In this document: positions 1-6,911 of the stretch, piece by piece
Numbering within the stretch: the stretch's first letter is position 1
Layout: every line of letters begins with the position of its first letter
Assembly (NCBI GenBank): GCA_023424785.1
Contig: JAFADP010000195.1
Span: 1 to 25,049 of the forward strand
Direction of reading: 5' to 3'
Length of the DNA: 25,049 nt
DNA from: Bacillota bacterium
GTDB taxonomy: Bacteria > Bacillota > Clostridia > Clostridiales > Clostridiaceae
Notes under the pieces: generated by a model
What the model saw: only the letters and a program-made list of their open reading frames with translations
Told to the model about the DNA's origin: nothing
Database searches by the model: none
Position numbers and translations under genes: made by a program

Positions 1-330
1 ATGTATACCATAGAGACTTAATGTATCTCTTATTGAACGAGATATTTTTTTTATGTACCCTTCATTAAGAATTTTTAAGGTTATTGTTTTCATGTTTTCA
101 TTTATTATAACATCATCACATAATTCAACTTTAAATCTTTTATAAGGTTTAATTACTTTTTCAATGGCCATACAAAGCTTATCTATATTAGGATTATCTA
201 AGACATCTAATGCGATATAAGGTTGTGGAGAGTGTCTATTTCCTTTAAATCGTTTAGATAAATTCTTTTGTATTGGAGCTATTACTTCATAAGAATTATC
301 ATCAAATAGAGCAACAATATAATACTTCAT
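1..330 (-). CDS. 2'-5' RNA ligase / 2H phosphoesterase-like protein (N-terminal part, cut by window edge)
   Basis: An open frame runs leftwards from the ATG at 328-330 to base 1 without a stop, giving the first 110 residues; the C-terminus lies outside the window. An SD (GAGAGG) sits 7 nt before the start. The layout (MKYYIVALFDD, then a long helix, a beta segment, an IDKLCMAIEKVIKPYKRFKVEL stretch read in two pieces, then TITLKIL and a helix) resembles the first half of LigT/2H phosphoesterases, which cyclise or open 2',3'-cyclic RNA ends. The first HxTx catalytic motif would fall near residues 41-44, but the sequence there is PYIAL, so the histidine and threonine are absent. The second motif, if any, is outside the window. 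The fold assignment is an inference from spacing and hydrophobic pattern; it could instead be an unrelated clostridial protein. It is divergent from murA. Confidence 0.5.
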   Translation of the reverse strand, partial: MKYYIVALFDDNSYEVIAPIQKNLSKRFKGNRHSPQPYIALDVLDNPNIDKLCMAIEKVIKPYKRFKVELCDDVIINENMKTITLKILNEGYIKKISRSIRDTLSLYGIH

Positions 331-381
331 AAAAAAACCTCTCAATTTTAAAATTTATTATAATAAAAAGTATGTAAACTT

Positions 382-398
382 TGTTATAAATTATAACA
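382..398 (-). promoter_or_regulatory. Extended -10 element inside a perfect 17-bp palindrome, upstream of the leftward gene
   Basis: TGTTATAA-A-TTATAACA is a perfect 8-1-8 palindrome. Read on the minus strand it contains TGTTATAAT (390-398), an extended -10 box, about 60 nt before the start at 330. A -35 box is not recognisable. The symmetry may reflect an operator or may simply be the -10 box mirrored by AT-rich sequence. Confidence 0.4.
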
Positions 399-448
399 TA
401 TTACCATATATAAAAAAATAGAATTATTATCAAAAGATATTTTAATAA

Positions 449-474
449 TGCTAAATACTAAAGTACATTTAGCA
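449..474. repeat. 8-bp inverted repeat in the divergent intergenic region
   Basis: TGCTAAAT and ATTTAGCA flank a 10-nt spacer, between the leftward 2H-like gene and murA. It is placed upstream of both candidate promoters and has no T-run, so an operator-like site is more likely than a terminator. No regulator can be named. Confidence 0.3.
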
Positions 475-550
475 TAGAAAAATAAATGTAATTATAAGTT
501 TGTACATATAAAAATTGGATTAAAAAATATATTTAAATTATTATAGTTTA

Positions 551-559
551 TGATATAAT
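551..559 (+). promoter_or_regulatory. murA promoter, extended -10 type
   Basis: TGATATAAT is a TGn-extended -10 box ending 115 nt before the murA ATG. The sequence 17 nt upstream (ATTTAA at 531-536) is a poor -35. The 5' leader of about 105 nt shows no recognisable riboswitch. Confidence 0.5.
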
Positions 560-673
560 GAGTAAGATAGGCTTAGGGTATACTGAGTTTTAGGGTTAGT
601 ATAAATATTTTGGATATAAATATGAAAATTGGGAATTTTAATATATATAATCTGTGAATAAGGGTGAAATTGG

Positions 674-1939
674 ATGGAAAGATTGGTAATTAACGGAGGT
701 AAGGCTCTTAGAGGCTCTGTTGAAATAAATGGAGCTAAAAATGCAGCAGTAGCTATTTTACCAGCTACAGTAGTTGCAAGCAAAGGAAAATGTATAATAG
801 ATAATATACCAGATATAGAAGATGTTCATTGTTTAGAACGTATTTTAAAAAGTTTAGGGTGTATAGTTAATAAAATAGATAATAACACGTTAGAAATAGA
901 TAGTAGTGAAGTAAGTAATTTTGATGCATGTACAGATGATGTTAGAAGAATGAGAGCATCATATTATTTTATTGGAGCATTATTAACAAGATTTAAACAA
1001 GCAAAAGTTCAACTGCCAGGTGGATGTCCAATTGGAGTAAGACCAATAGATCAACATATTAAAGGATTTGAAGCTTTAGGAGCAGATGTTGTAATAGAAC
1101 ATGGAGCTGTTATTTTAAAAGCAGATAAATTAGTAGGAACTAATATATTCTTCGACGTAGTATCTGTTGGTGCAACAATAAATGTAATGATAGCAGCAAC
1201 TTTAGCTGAGGGTATGACTACTCTTGAAAATGTAGCAAAGGAACCTCATGTTGTAGATGTAGCTAATTTCTTAAACTCTATGGGTGCTGATATTAAGGGT
1301 GCTGGTACAGATGTAATAAGAATAAAAGGTGTTAAAGAACTAAAAGGATGTTCTTATAGTGTAATACCAGATCAAATAGAAGCAGGAACATTCATGATTG
1401 CAGCAGCAGCAACAAAAGGTGATGTAACAATAAAAAATGTAATTCCTAAACACTTGGAATCCATTACAGCTAAGTTGAAAGAAATGGGTGCTATTGTGGA
1501 AGAAGCTGATGATGCAGTTAGAGTAACAGTTAATGGAGAATTGAAAGGAGTTAATATAAAAACTGCTCCATATCCAGGTTTTCCAACAGACGTTCAACAA
1601 CCAATGTCTGCATTATTAAGTAATGTTAATGGAAGAAGTCTAATAACTGAATCTATTTGGGAAAATAGACATAAGCATATAGATGAATTAAAAAAGATGG
1701 GTGCCAATATTAAAGTTGAAGGCAGAGTTGCTATAATTGATGGTGTTGATAAGTTAACAGGTGCAATTGTAAATGCAACAGACCTTAGAGCAGGTGCTGC
1801 TATGGTTATAGCTGGACTTATGGCTGAAGGTGAAACTCAAATAACAAGTATTGAACATATTGATAGAGGATACCCACATATAGAAGATAAGTTCCAATCA
1901 ATAGGAGCAAGTATAACAAGAGTTACTGTTGAGGAATAA
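674..1939 (+). CDS. murA: UDP-N-acetylglucosamine 1-carboxyvinyltransferase (MurA)
   Basis: MurA transfers enolpyruvate from PEP to UDP-GlcNAc, the first committed step of peptidoglycan synthesis, in the cytoplasm. The 421-residue product has the usual length and the family landmarks: the NGAKNAA segment with Lys22 and Asn23 as in other MurA proteins; the catalytic loop PGGCPIGVRPIDQH with Cys118, the residue alkylated by fosfomycin; PGFPTDVQQP, which holds the catalytic Asp; and DLRAGAAMV near the C-terminus. The start has an AGGGTG SD 7 nt upstream. Firmicutes often encode two MurA paralogues and the sequence alone does not say which this is. The walJ-like gene follows after 17 nt with its own SD, so they are probably co-transcribed. 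Confidence 0.96.
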   Translation: MERLVINGGKALRGSVEINGAKNAAVAILPATVVASKGKCIIDNIPDIEDVHCLERILKSLGCIVNKIDNNTLEIDSSEVSNFDACTDDVRRMRASYYFIGALLTRFKQAKVQLPGGCPIGVRPIDQHIKGFEALGADVVIEHGAVILKADKLVGTNIFFDVVSVGATINVMIAATLAEGMTTLENVAKEPHVVDVANFLNSMGADIKGAGTDVIRIKGVKELKGCSYSVIPDQIEAGTFMIAAAATKGDVTIKNVIPKHLESITAKLKEMGAIVEEADDAVRVTVNGELKGVNIKTAPYPGFPTDVQQPMSALLSNVNGRSLITESIWENRHKHIDELKKMGANIKVEGRVAIIDGVDKLTGAIVNATDLRAGAAMVIAGLMAEGETQITSIEHIDRGYPHIEDKFQSIGASITRVTVEE

Positions 1940-1956
1940 TACAGGAGATATACAGA

Positions 1957-2748
1957 ATGATATTTAGCTCATTATATAGTGGTAGTAGTGGAAATAGTAT
2001 TTTTGTGTCTGGAGAAAAATCAAAAATACTAGTAGATGTAGGAATGCCAGGTAAGAAAATTGATGAGGCATTAATGAAGATAGGAGAAAATCCTTCTGAT
2101 ATAAACGGCATATTTATAACTCATGAACATAGCGATCATATTAAGGGCGTTGGAATATTATCAAGAAAGTATGATATTCCTATATATGCAAACGACAAAA
2201 CATGGTCTGCAATGGAGAAATCTTTAGGAAAGATTAAAGAACATAATATAAAAATTATGGATAGAAGAAGCACTGTAGATATAGGTGATTTATCCATAAA
2301 GTCTTTTGTAATACCACATGATGCAATTAGTCCTGTGGGATATACAATTTCTAATAAAGAAAAAAAGGTGAGTATTGCAACTGATTTTGGTGTATTTACA
2401 GAAGAAATATTCGATAACATAAAAGAATCGCAAGCGATTTTATTAGAATGTAATCATGATGTAAATATGCTTAAATATGGACCCTATCCTTATAACTTAA
2501 AGAGAAGAATTTTAAGTGAAGTTGGACATTTGTCTAATGACGACTGTGGTGCTGCATTAGTTAATTTGGCGAAGTATGGAATCGGAAAAAACATATTATT
2601 AGGACACTTAAGTAAAACTAATAATCAGCCAGATTTAGCATTACAGACAGTCTTAAATGTAATTGAGGAAAATGGGTTAAAGGAAGGTCAAGATATAAAT
2701 ATAGCTATGGCAGATAGAAGTAATCCAAGCGGATATATGAAGCTGTGA
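1957..2748 (+). CDS. walJ: Metallo-beta-lactamase-fold hydrolase, WalJ/YycJ type
   Basis: The 263-residue protein opens with FSSLYSGSSGNS, the typical start of the YycJ/WalJ group, and carries the metal-binding HxHxDH motif as His56-x-His58-x-Asp60-His61 (THEHSDHIKG). Later ligands are probably in ATDFG, ECNHD and LGHLS. WalJ-type proteins are 5'-exonuclease-like hydrolases linked to DNA repair or replication and to cell-wall homeostasis in Firmicutes; the exact reaction here is not shown by the sequence. In Bacillus, yycJ lies close upstream of rlmH, and that neighbourhood is kept here with a SEC-C and an hsp20 gene in between. The SD AGGAG lies 9-10 nt before the ATG. No terminator follows it before the next promoter. 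Confidence 0.88.
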   Translation: MIFSSLYSGSSGNSIFVSGEKSKILVDVGMPGKKIDEALMKIGENPSDINGIFITHEHSDHIKGVGILSRKYDIPIYANDKTWSAMEKSLGKIKEHNIKIMDRRSTVDIGDLSIKSFVIPHDAISPVGYTISNKEKKVSIATDFGVFTEEIFDNIKESQAILLECNHDVNMLKYGPYPYNLKRRILSEVGHLSNDDCGAALVNLAKYGIGKNILLGHLSKTNNQPDLALQTVLNVIEENGLKEGQDINIAMADRSNPSGYMKL

Positions 2749-2787
2749 AAAAGTTAGACATTTATATACAATAATAGGTTAAATTAG

Positions 2788-2816
2788 TTGAAAATAATAG
2801 CTTATCTTAGTATAAT
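2788..2816 (+). promoter_or_regulatory. Sigma-A type promoter for the SEC-C gene
   Basis: TTGAAA (2788-2793) and a perfect TATAAT (2811-2816) are separated by 17 nt. The -10 box ends 41 nt before the chosen start at 2858. Confidence 0.7.
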
Positions 2817-2857
2817 TTTTAATAAGAAGATATTATTGAATGAAAGAGGAGAGAAAT

Positions 2858-3361
2858 ATGAGTTTATATAAGAGTTGGACAGATATGGTTGTCGATTACG
2901 TAAAAACAAAAGGAGAAAATGCATTCTGGCAAGAATACAGCAACTTAGAAACAAGAATATATAAGGATTTATTATCAAAACATAAAGAAGCTTTAAAGAC
3001 TACAATCGCTGATTTAAGCAAAAAATACAATACAACAGACGAATTCATAATGGGATTTGTTGATGGGATCAATGATAGTTTAAAGAATCCTTACGATTTA
3101 GAAACTGTAGATAATGCAACAGAATTAGTTTTTGATATAGATTTAGAAAAACTATATTACAACATGATTGATGCAAAGGCTCAATATCTTTACAATCTTC
3201 CACAATGGGATGGAATATTCTCAGAAGAAAAGAGAAAAGATATAAGAAAACAATACAATGAAACAAAGATCGTTAGAAATGAGCAAAAAGTAGGAAGAAA
3301 TGATCCATGTCCATGCGGAAGTGGAAAGAAATATAAAAAATGCTGTGGTAAAAACGCATAG
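2858..3361 (+). CDS. SEC-C metal-binding domain protein
   Basis: The product is 167 residues. The last 22 residues form a SEC-C motif, GRNDPCPCGSGKKYKKCC, with the zinc-binding CxCGSGKKYKKCC pattern known from the SecA tail, where it binds zinc and helps contact SecB and ribosomes. The N-terminal 140 residues are helical, start with MSLYKSWTDMV, and match no domain I can name. An upstream in-frame ATG at 2840 exists, but the SD GAGGAG (2847-2852) lies between the two ATGs and is properly placed only for 2858, so that start is preferred. The gene has its own promoter and a strong terminator, so it is probably monocistronic. Its role is unknown; a partner-docking function through the zinc motif is a guess. 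Confidence 0.8.
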   Translation: MSLYKSWTDMVVDYVKTKGENAFWQEYSNLETRIYKDLLSKHKEALKTTIADLSKKYNTTDEFIMGFVDGINDSLKNPYDLETVDNATELVFDIDLEKLYYNMIDAKAQYLYNLPQWDGIFSEEKRKDIRKQYNETKIVRNEQKVGRNDPCPCGSGKKYKKCCGKNA

Positions 3362-3370
3362 TTATTTCTT

Positions 3371-3403
3371 AAAGAACCCTTATTTAATAGGGGGTCTTTT
3401 TTT
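3371..3403 (+). terminator. Rho-independent terminator after the SEC-C gene
   Basis: AAAGA-ACCC pairs with GGGGGTCTTT around an AT-rich loop, and the right arm runs into seven Ts. It begins 9 nt after the stop codon. Confidence 0.85.
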
Positions 3404-3416
3404 GTGTCAAAACTGA

Positions 3417-3443
3417 TTGAAATTAATACATATATAGTATAAT
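3417..3443 (+). promoter_or_regulatory. Candidate hsp20 promoter
   Basis: TTGAAA (3417-3422) and TATAAT (3438-3443) are separated by 15 nt, shorter than ideal. No CIRCE (HrcA) inverted repeat is visible, so the heat regulation, if any, is by another route. Confidence 0.45.
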
Positions 3444-3470
3444 GCTTAAAGTATAAGGAGAATTCTATGT

Positions 3471-4016
3471 ATGTTTGGAATGTTTCCATTTATGTATAAC
3501 AACAATAATTATAATAATAACTATAATAAAAATGGATTGAGTACCACTGACTCGTTCTTTAGCCTTATAAATAGCGACTTTATAAATGAAGTTGTAGATC
3601 AACTTTTATCTAGTGATATGATAAATGATGCTTTTAATGATATATTTCAGGAAGAACAATATGATGTAAGTATAAATGATTATGGAAGCTACTATTTGAT
3701 AAAGGGATACCTCCCAGGTGTAGGACCTAGAGATGTTAATATTGATTTTGAAAAGAATAAAGCTATACTGACAATTCATAGGGGTAAAAAGCAGAATTAT
3801 AGTAATGGGAGCAATATCAATGTAACTATAATACAAGGCGCTATGGATGTAGTTAAGACATTTTATATAGAAGAAATTGATGTTACTAAACTCAGTGCTA
3901 CATTTGATAATGATCTATTATTACTTACTCTTCCTAAATTAAATAATAAAAAAATTAAAGTTGAAGAGAATGATGAACCAACTATTATTGATGTTGAAAA
4001 TTATAAAGTGGAATAG
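3471..4016 (+). CDS. Small heat shock protein, Hsp20/alpha-crystallin family
   Basis: A 181-residue ATP-independent holdase chaperone. Residues about 1-22 are MFGMFPFMYNNN followed by an unusual Asn/Tyr-rich tract. The alpha-crystallin domain spans about 60-160, beginning YDVSINDYGSYYLIKGYLPG (the usual 'lPGv..edv.v' region is LPGVGPRDVNIDFEKNK) and ending in LTLPK. The tail is acidic, and the usual C-terminal IxI motif is at best represented by PTIIDVE. An overlapping ATG at 3467 gives only a 10-codon frame, and the SD AGGAG is 10 nt from 3471. Asn-rich N-terminal arms are not typical of Hsp20 and could affect oligomerisation. The gene ends 4 nt before the long hairpin that hides the rlmH SD. 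Confidence 0.85.
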   Translation: MFGMFPFMYNNNNYNNNYNKNGLSTTDSFFSLINSDFINEVVDQLLSSDMINDAFNDIFQEEQYDVSINDYGSYYLIKGYLPGVGPRDVNIDFEKNKAILTIHRGKKQNYSNGSNINVTIIQGAMDVVKTFYIEEIDVTKLSATFDNDLLLLTLPKLNNKKIKVEENDEPTIIDVENYKVE

Positions 4017-4020
4017 GGTA

Positions 4021-4073
4021 AAAATAAACCTCCTTTGTGATAATATATTATTATCAACATAGGAGGTTATTTT
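4021..4073 (+). terminator. Long hairpin: probable hsp20 terminator that also sequesters the rlmH ribosome-binding site
   Basis: Left arm 4021-4045 and right arm 4049-4073 pair over more than 20 bp with two single-base bulges and one T:T mismatch, closing on a TAT loop. The rlmH SD AGGAGG (4061-4066) pairs completely with CCTCCT (4029-4034), and the right arm ends in TTATTTT immediately before the rlmH ATG at 4074. As a terminator it stops hsp20 transcripts. In a read-through transcript it would block rlmH translation. A promoter inside the hairpin loop or right arm is not evident. Confidence 0.75.
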
Positions 4074-4553
4074 ATGAATATAAGTTTAATTACTGTAGGA
4101 AAGTTAAAAGAGAAATATTTAAAACTAGCTATAGATGAATATTCAAAAAGATTAGGAAGGTATTGCAAGCTGGATATTATAGAGCTGCCAGATGAGAAGA
4201 CTCCTGATAATGCATCTGATAAGGAAGAGCTTATGATAAAGGAAAAGGAAGGGAAAGCAATATTAAGCAGGATAAAAGAAAATGCATTCGTAGTTGCAAT
4301 GGATCTAAAAGGTAAGCAGCTAACATCAGAAGAATTGGCTGGCTTTATATCTGATTGTGGATTAAGGGGGAACTCTAATATTGTATTTGTGATAGGTGGA
4401 AGTTTAGGTCTTTCTGATGAGGTTATAAAGAGAGCTAATTATAAGTTATGCTTTTCTAAGATGACTTTTCCACATCAATTGTTTAGAGTTATGCTGCTTG
4501 AACAGATATATAGAAGTTTTAGAATAATAAATAATGAACCGTATCACAAGTAA
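4074..4553 (+). CDS. rlmH: 23S rRNA (pseudouridine-1915-N3)-methyltransferase RlmH
   Basis: RlmH methylates pseudouridine 1915 in helix 69 of 23S rRNA on assembled 70S ribosomes, using SAM. The 159-residue product has the full family length, begins MNISLITVGKLKEKY, and shows the SPOUT trefoil-knot signature FVIGGSLGLSDEV followed by KMTFPHQLFRVMLLEQIYRS and the conserved C-terminal PYHK. The AGGAGG SD is 7 nt from the ATG but lies within the right arm of a long hairpin, suggesting weak or conditional translation of read-through mRNA. The order walJ...rlmH matches the conserved Firmicute neighbourhood. Confidence 0.96.
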   Translation: MNISLITVGKLKEKYLKLAIDEYSKRLGRYCKLDIIELPDEKTPDNASDKEELMIKEKEGKAILSRIKENAFVVAMDLKGKQLTSEELAGFISDCGLRGNSNIVFVIGGSLGLSDEVIKRANYKLCFSKMTFPHQLFRVMLLEQIYRSFRIINNEPYHK

Positions 4554-4564
4554 GTGATGTTTTT

Positions 4565-4603
4565 AGTGTTAACCATTGGAATAAATGGGTTAGCACTATT
4601 TTT
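4565..4603 (+). terminator. Rho-independent terminator after rlmH
   Basis: AGTGTTAACC-ATT pairs with AATGGGTTAGCACT (one T:G pair and one bulged base), followed by ATTTTTAT. It lies 12 nt after the rlmH stop. Confidence 0.8.
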
Positions 4604-4646
4604 ATATGTATAAATAAGATGAAATTTTTAAAATAATAAATTGTTA

Positions 4647-4677
4647 TTGACTGATACCTAGGGGATTAGATTAACAT
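4647..4677 (+). promoter_or_regulatory. MerR-type promoter with a 19-bp spacer
   Basis: TTGACT (4647-4652) and TAACAT (4672-4677) are separated by 19 bp, longer than the normal 17 and characteristic of promoters activated by MerR-family regulators, which untwist the spacer DNA. The spacer contains a CCTAGG core (4657-4662, ACCTAGGGG). It lies 20 nt before the merR-like gene, so autoregulation is likely by analogy. Confidence 0.55.
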
Positions 4678-4696
4678 ATAAATTAGAGGTGGTTAT

Positions 4697-5620
4697 ATGT
4701 TAATAAAAGAAGTTTGTAGTTTAACAGGATTAACAAAGAAAGCAATTTCATATTATGAAAAACAGGGCCTTATAAGAGTTAGAAAAGGTAATAATGGATA
4801 TAGAGAATACTCAAAAGAAGACATAGCATTATTAAATGAAATATCATTATATAGGAAATTAGATATAGCTATTAAAGATATTAAAATAATAATAAATAGT
4901 AAAGATAAGAAGAGCATAATTAATAACATTATAAAAGAAAAACAAGATAAAGAAATACAGATAAAAAAAGAGAAGGTATATCTAGAAAAAGTATTAAATA
5001 ATAATTTTAATGAAATTTTTATTAGAGAGATGAATAAAGAAATTATAGAAATAGAAAAAAATAATGGTGAATTTATTAAAAAAGAATTAATTAGAGCTTT
5101 TCCAAATGGTATAGGTATATATTTATCATATCACTTTGCGCCATATTTAAATGAACCAATAGATACACAAGAGAAGTATCAAGCATGGATGGAGATTGTT
5201 GAATTTTTGGATAATGTTCCGGATATAAAAGTACCTAGAATTATTCAAGCTGTATATGAAAATACAACTGAAGAGATGGCAAAACATATGAATGAAAATA
5301 TGAGAAATGAGGTAAATAATATGTTAAATGCAGAAGGTGTGGAATTAGAAAGGTATAAGAAAAAGTTATTGGATAATATAGAAAAACAAAATGATAAATC
5401 TCTAGTAAAATTAATAAATCCATTTAATAAATTTAAAAAACAGATTAATGATTTCTTTGATAGCAGTGGATATTATGATGTATTTATACCTAACATGAAA
5501 ATATTAAGTAGTGAGTACAAAGATTATCATGATAAACTTACAACGTTAAATGATAAGTTATCTAAGGAATTAGGGATTAAGTATGATGAAAATATGAGAA
5601 TAATAATATCTAAAAAGTAA
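4697..5620 (+). CDS. MerR-family transcriptional regulator with a large C-terminal sensor region
   Basis: A 307-residue protein. Residues 1-70 are a MerR winged helix-turn-helix: LIKEVCSLTGLTKKAISYYE, then QGLIRVRKGNNGYREYS and the second helix pair. Residues about 75-125 form the charged dimerisation helix. The remaining 180 residues, from about 130 (AFPNGIGIYLSYHFAPYLNEP), form a region with several Trp/Tyr/Phe that I cannot assign to a known ligand-binding domain; it is much longer than in metal-sensing MerR proteins and suggests binding of a hydrophobic drug-like compound. The SD AGAGGTGG is 6 nt from the ATG. The convergent FUSC-type membrane protein is next to it but is read from a strong consensus promoter, so a regulatory link is only possible, not shown. 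Confidence 0.85.
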   Translation: MLIKEVCSLTGLTKKAISYYEKQGLIRVRKGNNGYREYSKEDIALLNEISLYRKLDIAIKDIKIIINSKDKKSIINNIIKEKQDKEIQIKKEKVYLEKVLNNNFNEIFIREMNKEIIEIEKNNGEFIKKELIRAFPNGIGIYLSYHFAPYLNEPIDTQEKYQAWMEIVEFLDNVPDIKVPRIIQAVYENTTEEMAKHMNENMRNEVNNMLNAEGVELERYKKKLLDNIEKQNDKSLVKLINPFNKFKKQINDFFDSSGYYDVFIPNMKILSSEYKDYHDKLTTLNDKLSKELGIKYDENMRIIISKK

Positions 5621-5641
5621 AACCGCCATATTGGCGGTTTT
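5619..5641. terminator. Bidirectional terminator between the merR-like gene and the FUSC gene
   Basis: AAAACCGCCA and TGGCGGTTTT form a perfect 10-bp stem with a TAT loop, flanked by A-run and T-run, so it works in both directions for the two convergent genes whose stops lie on either side. Confidence 0.9.
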
Positions 5642-5645
5642 ATAA

Positions 5646-6683
5646 TTATCTTTCATTACCTACAAGTTTACAAAAATATTTATTAAAAACTATTCCATAT
5701 ACAGAACCTAGAGCATTATTAAAAACTCTATAGAATATAGCTGCTGGAAAGCCTAGAATCGTTGATGCAGAAGATATAGCTCCAAGTGTATTAAATACTG
5801 ATTGGAAACCATAAGTTGCAGAAAGTCCTACACCTATTCCTCCAATAATTCCAATGTTATTATACATAAATTCTGGACAGTAAGTATAAATAATAAATAC
5901 TAGTAAAGCTCCAAAAACATTTCCTAAAATTCTTTCCTTTACTTTTTGCTTTTTACCTGTTGGGAAAGGAGTTACTATAGACATAACTGCAATACCTGCC
6001 CATATAGGTCTTGGAAGATTTATTATTTTTGCAATAAGTAAGATTGAAGATATAGCAAAAGTAAGAGATAACTGCCACTTTGTTCTATGGGCGTTGATAT
6101 CAAACTCTTGAAAGAAACTTAAAAAGTTTAGCTCATAAGTCTTTTTTCTATGATTTCTAAAATATATTATTCCAGTAATTATAGCACCTACAGTAATAGC
6201 CTCTAATCTTTTAATATAAGCATCTCCAGATATATCATAACCATATAGTAAAAGGTATCCTAATACTAATGTAGAATGATTACACATTTTTTCATTATGA
6301 CATCCTAAAAACATTAATAGAAAAATACATACACTATTCACTAATAATTCAACGTATATATTACTAGCATTACTTAATCTTGGTCCTATAGCTAAAATTG
6401 CAAATATAGCTATTAAGGAAGGGAGTGCATGGGATGTTTTTATTGATAAATCTATATTTCTAAATACTAAAACAAAAAGAAGAACAATAACACCAACAAT
6501 ACTGTTAGCATTACCAAAAAACTTGCTATAAGCAATTACAAATGCTATACAAAATACCATGGTTATAAAAATCTTAAAAAGATAAATAGCTAAATGTCTT
6601 AATTTTTCTTTGTTATTTTGTGAATTTCTAATAAGTTCTTTTGAACCTGCTTGGTTTAACTGCAATTCTTCATAAAATGTCAT
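5646..6683 (-). CDS. FUSC-family (aromatic acid exporter-like) membrane protein
   Basis: A 345-residue integral membrane protein. Two groups of hydrophobic segments are visible: about residues 32-165 (IYLFKIFITMVFCIAFVIAY, SIVGVIVLLFVLVF, ALPSLIAIFAILAIG and others) and about 205-335 (LSLTFAISSILLIAKIINLP, AGIAVMSIVTPFPTGKK, FGALLVFIIYTY, further glycine-rich helices). The second group with PRPIWAGIAVMSIVTPF and VKERILGNVFGALL matches the FUSC/ArAE pattern of bacterial p-hydroxybenzoic acid efflux (AaeB-like) proteins. The N-terminal 30 residues are cytoplasmic. The SD AGGGGG is 8 nt before the ATG. The substrate is unknown. It is shorter than AaeB, as many Firmicute members are. Confidence 0.75.
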   Translation of the reverse strand: MTFYEELQLNQAGSKELIRNSQNNKEKLRHLAIYLFKIFITMVFCIAFVIAYSKFFGNANSIVGVIVLLFVLVFRNIDLSIKTSHALPSLIAIFAILAIGPRLSNASNIYVELLVNSVCIFLLMFLGCHNEKMCNHSTLVLGYLLLYGYDISGDAYIKRLEAITVGAIITGIIYFRNHRKKTYELNFLSFFQEFDINAHRTKWQLSLTFAISSILLIAKIINLPRPIWAGIAVMSIVTPFPTGKKQKVKERILGNVFGALLVFIIYTYCPEFMYNNIGIIGGIGVGLSATYGFQSVFNTLGAISSASTILGFPAAIFYRVFNNALGSVYGIVFNKYFCKLVGNER

Positions 6684-6722
6684 ATATTCAGCCCCCTAAT
6701 CTTTTTTAGTTAGTAAAAAAGC

Positions 6723-6751
6723 ATTATACGCTTAAAAAAATACATTGTCAA
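6723..6751 (-). promoter_or_regulatory. Consensus sigma-A promoter for the FUSC gene
   Basis: On the minus strand a perfect TTGACA (6746-6751) and a perfect TATAAT (6723-6728) are separated by exactly 17 nt, 39 nt before the ATG. This is the strongest promoter in the window by consensus. Confidence 0.88.
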
Positions 6752-6911
6752 TAAAGTAGTTTAATGATGAATGTGCATTACTCTTATATATAGTGAGGTT
6801 TGTAATTATTAAGTTTAAGGATTAGATAAACTCAATTTGTGTTGAAAATTTGTATTTTCAGCAATTCTTGTATTTATGCTGATTATTAAGAGTGTGGTAT
6901 GAAATGGAATA

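Noticed and set aside
541..783. 80-residue minus-strand frame over the murA start
   Set aside because: It is antisense to murA, low in complexity and lacks an SD.
1340..1600. Cys/Phe-rich minus-strand frame
   Set aside because: It is a shadow of murA; its Cys runs are the reverse of Ala codons (GCA).
6840..6863. 10-bp hairpin (TGTTGAAAAT/ATTTTCAGCA) upstream of the lectin remnant
   Set aside because: It has one wobble pair, no T-run and no clear gene to serve; probably part of the decayed gene's leader.
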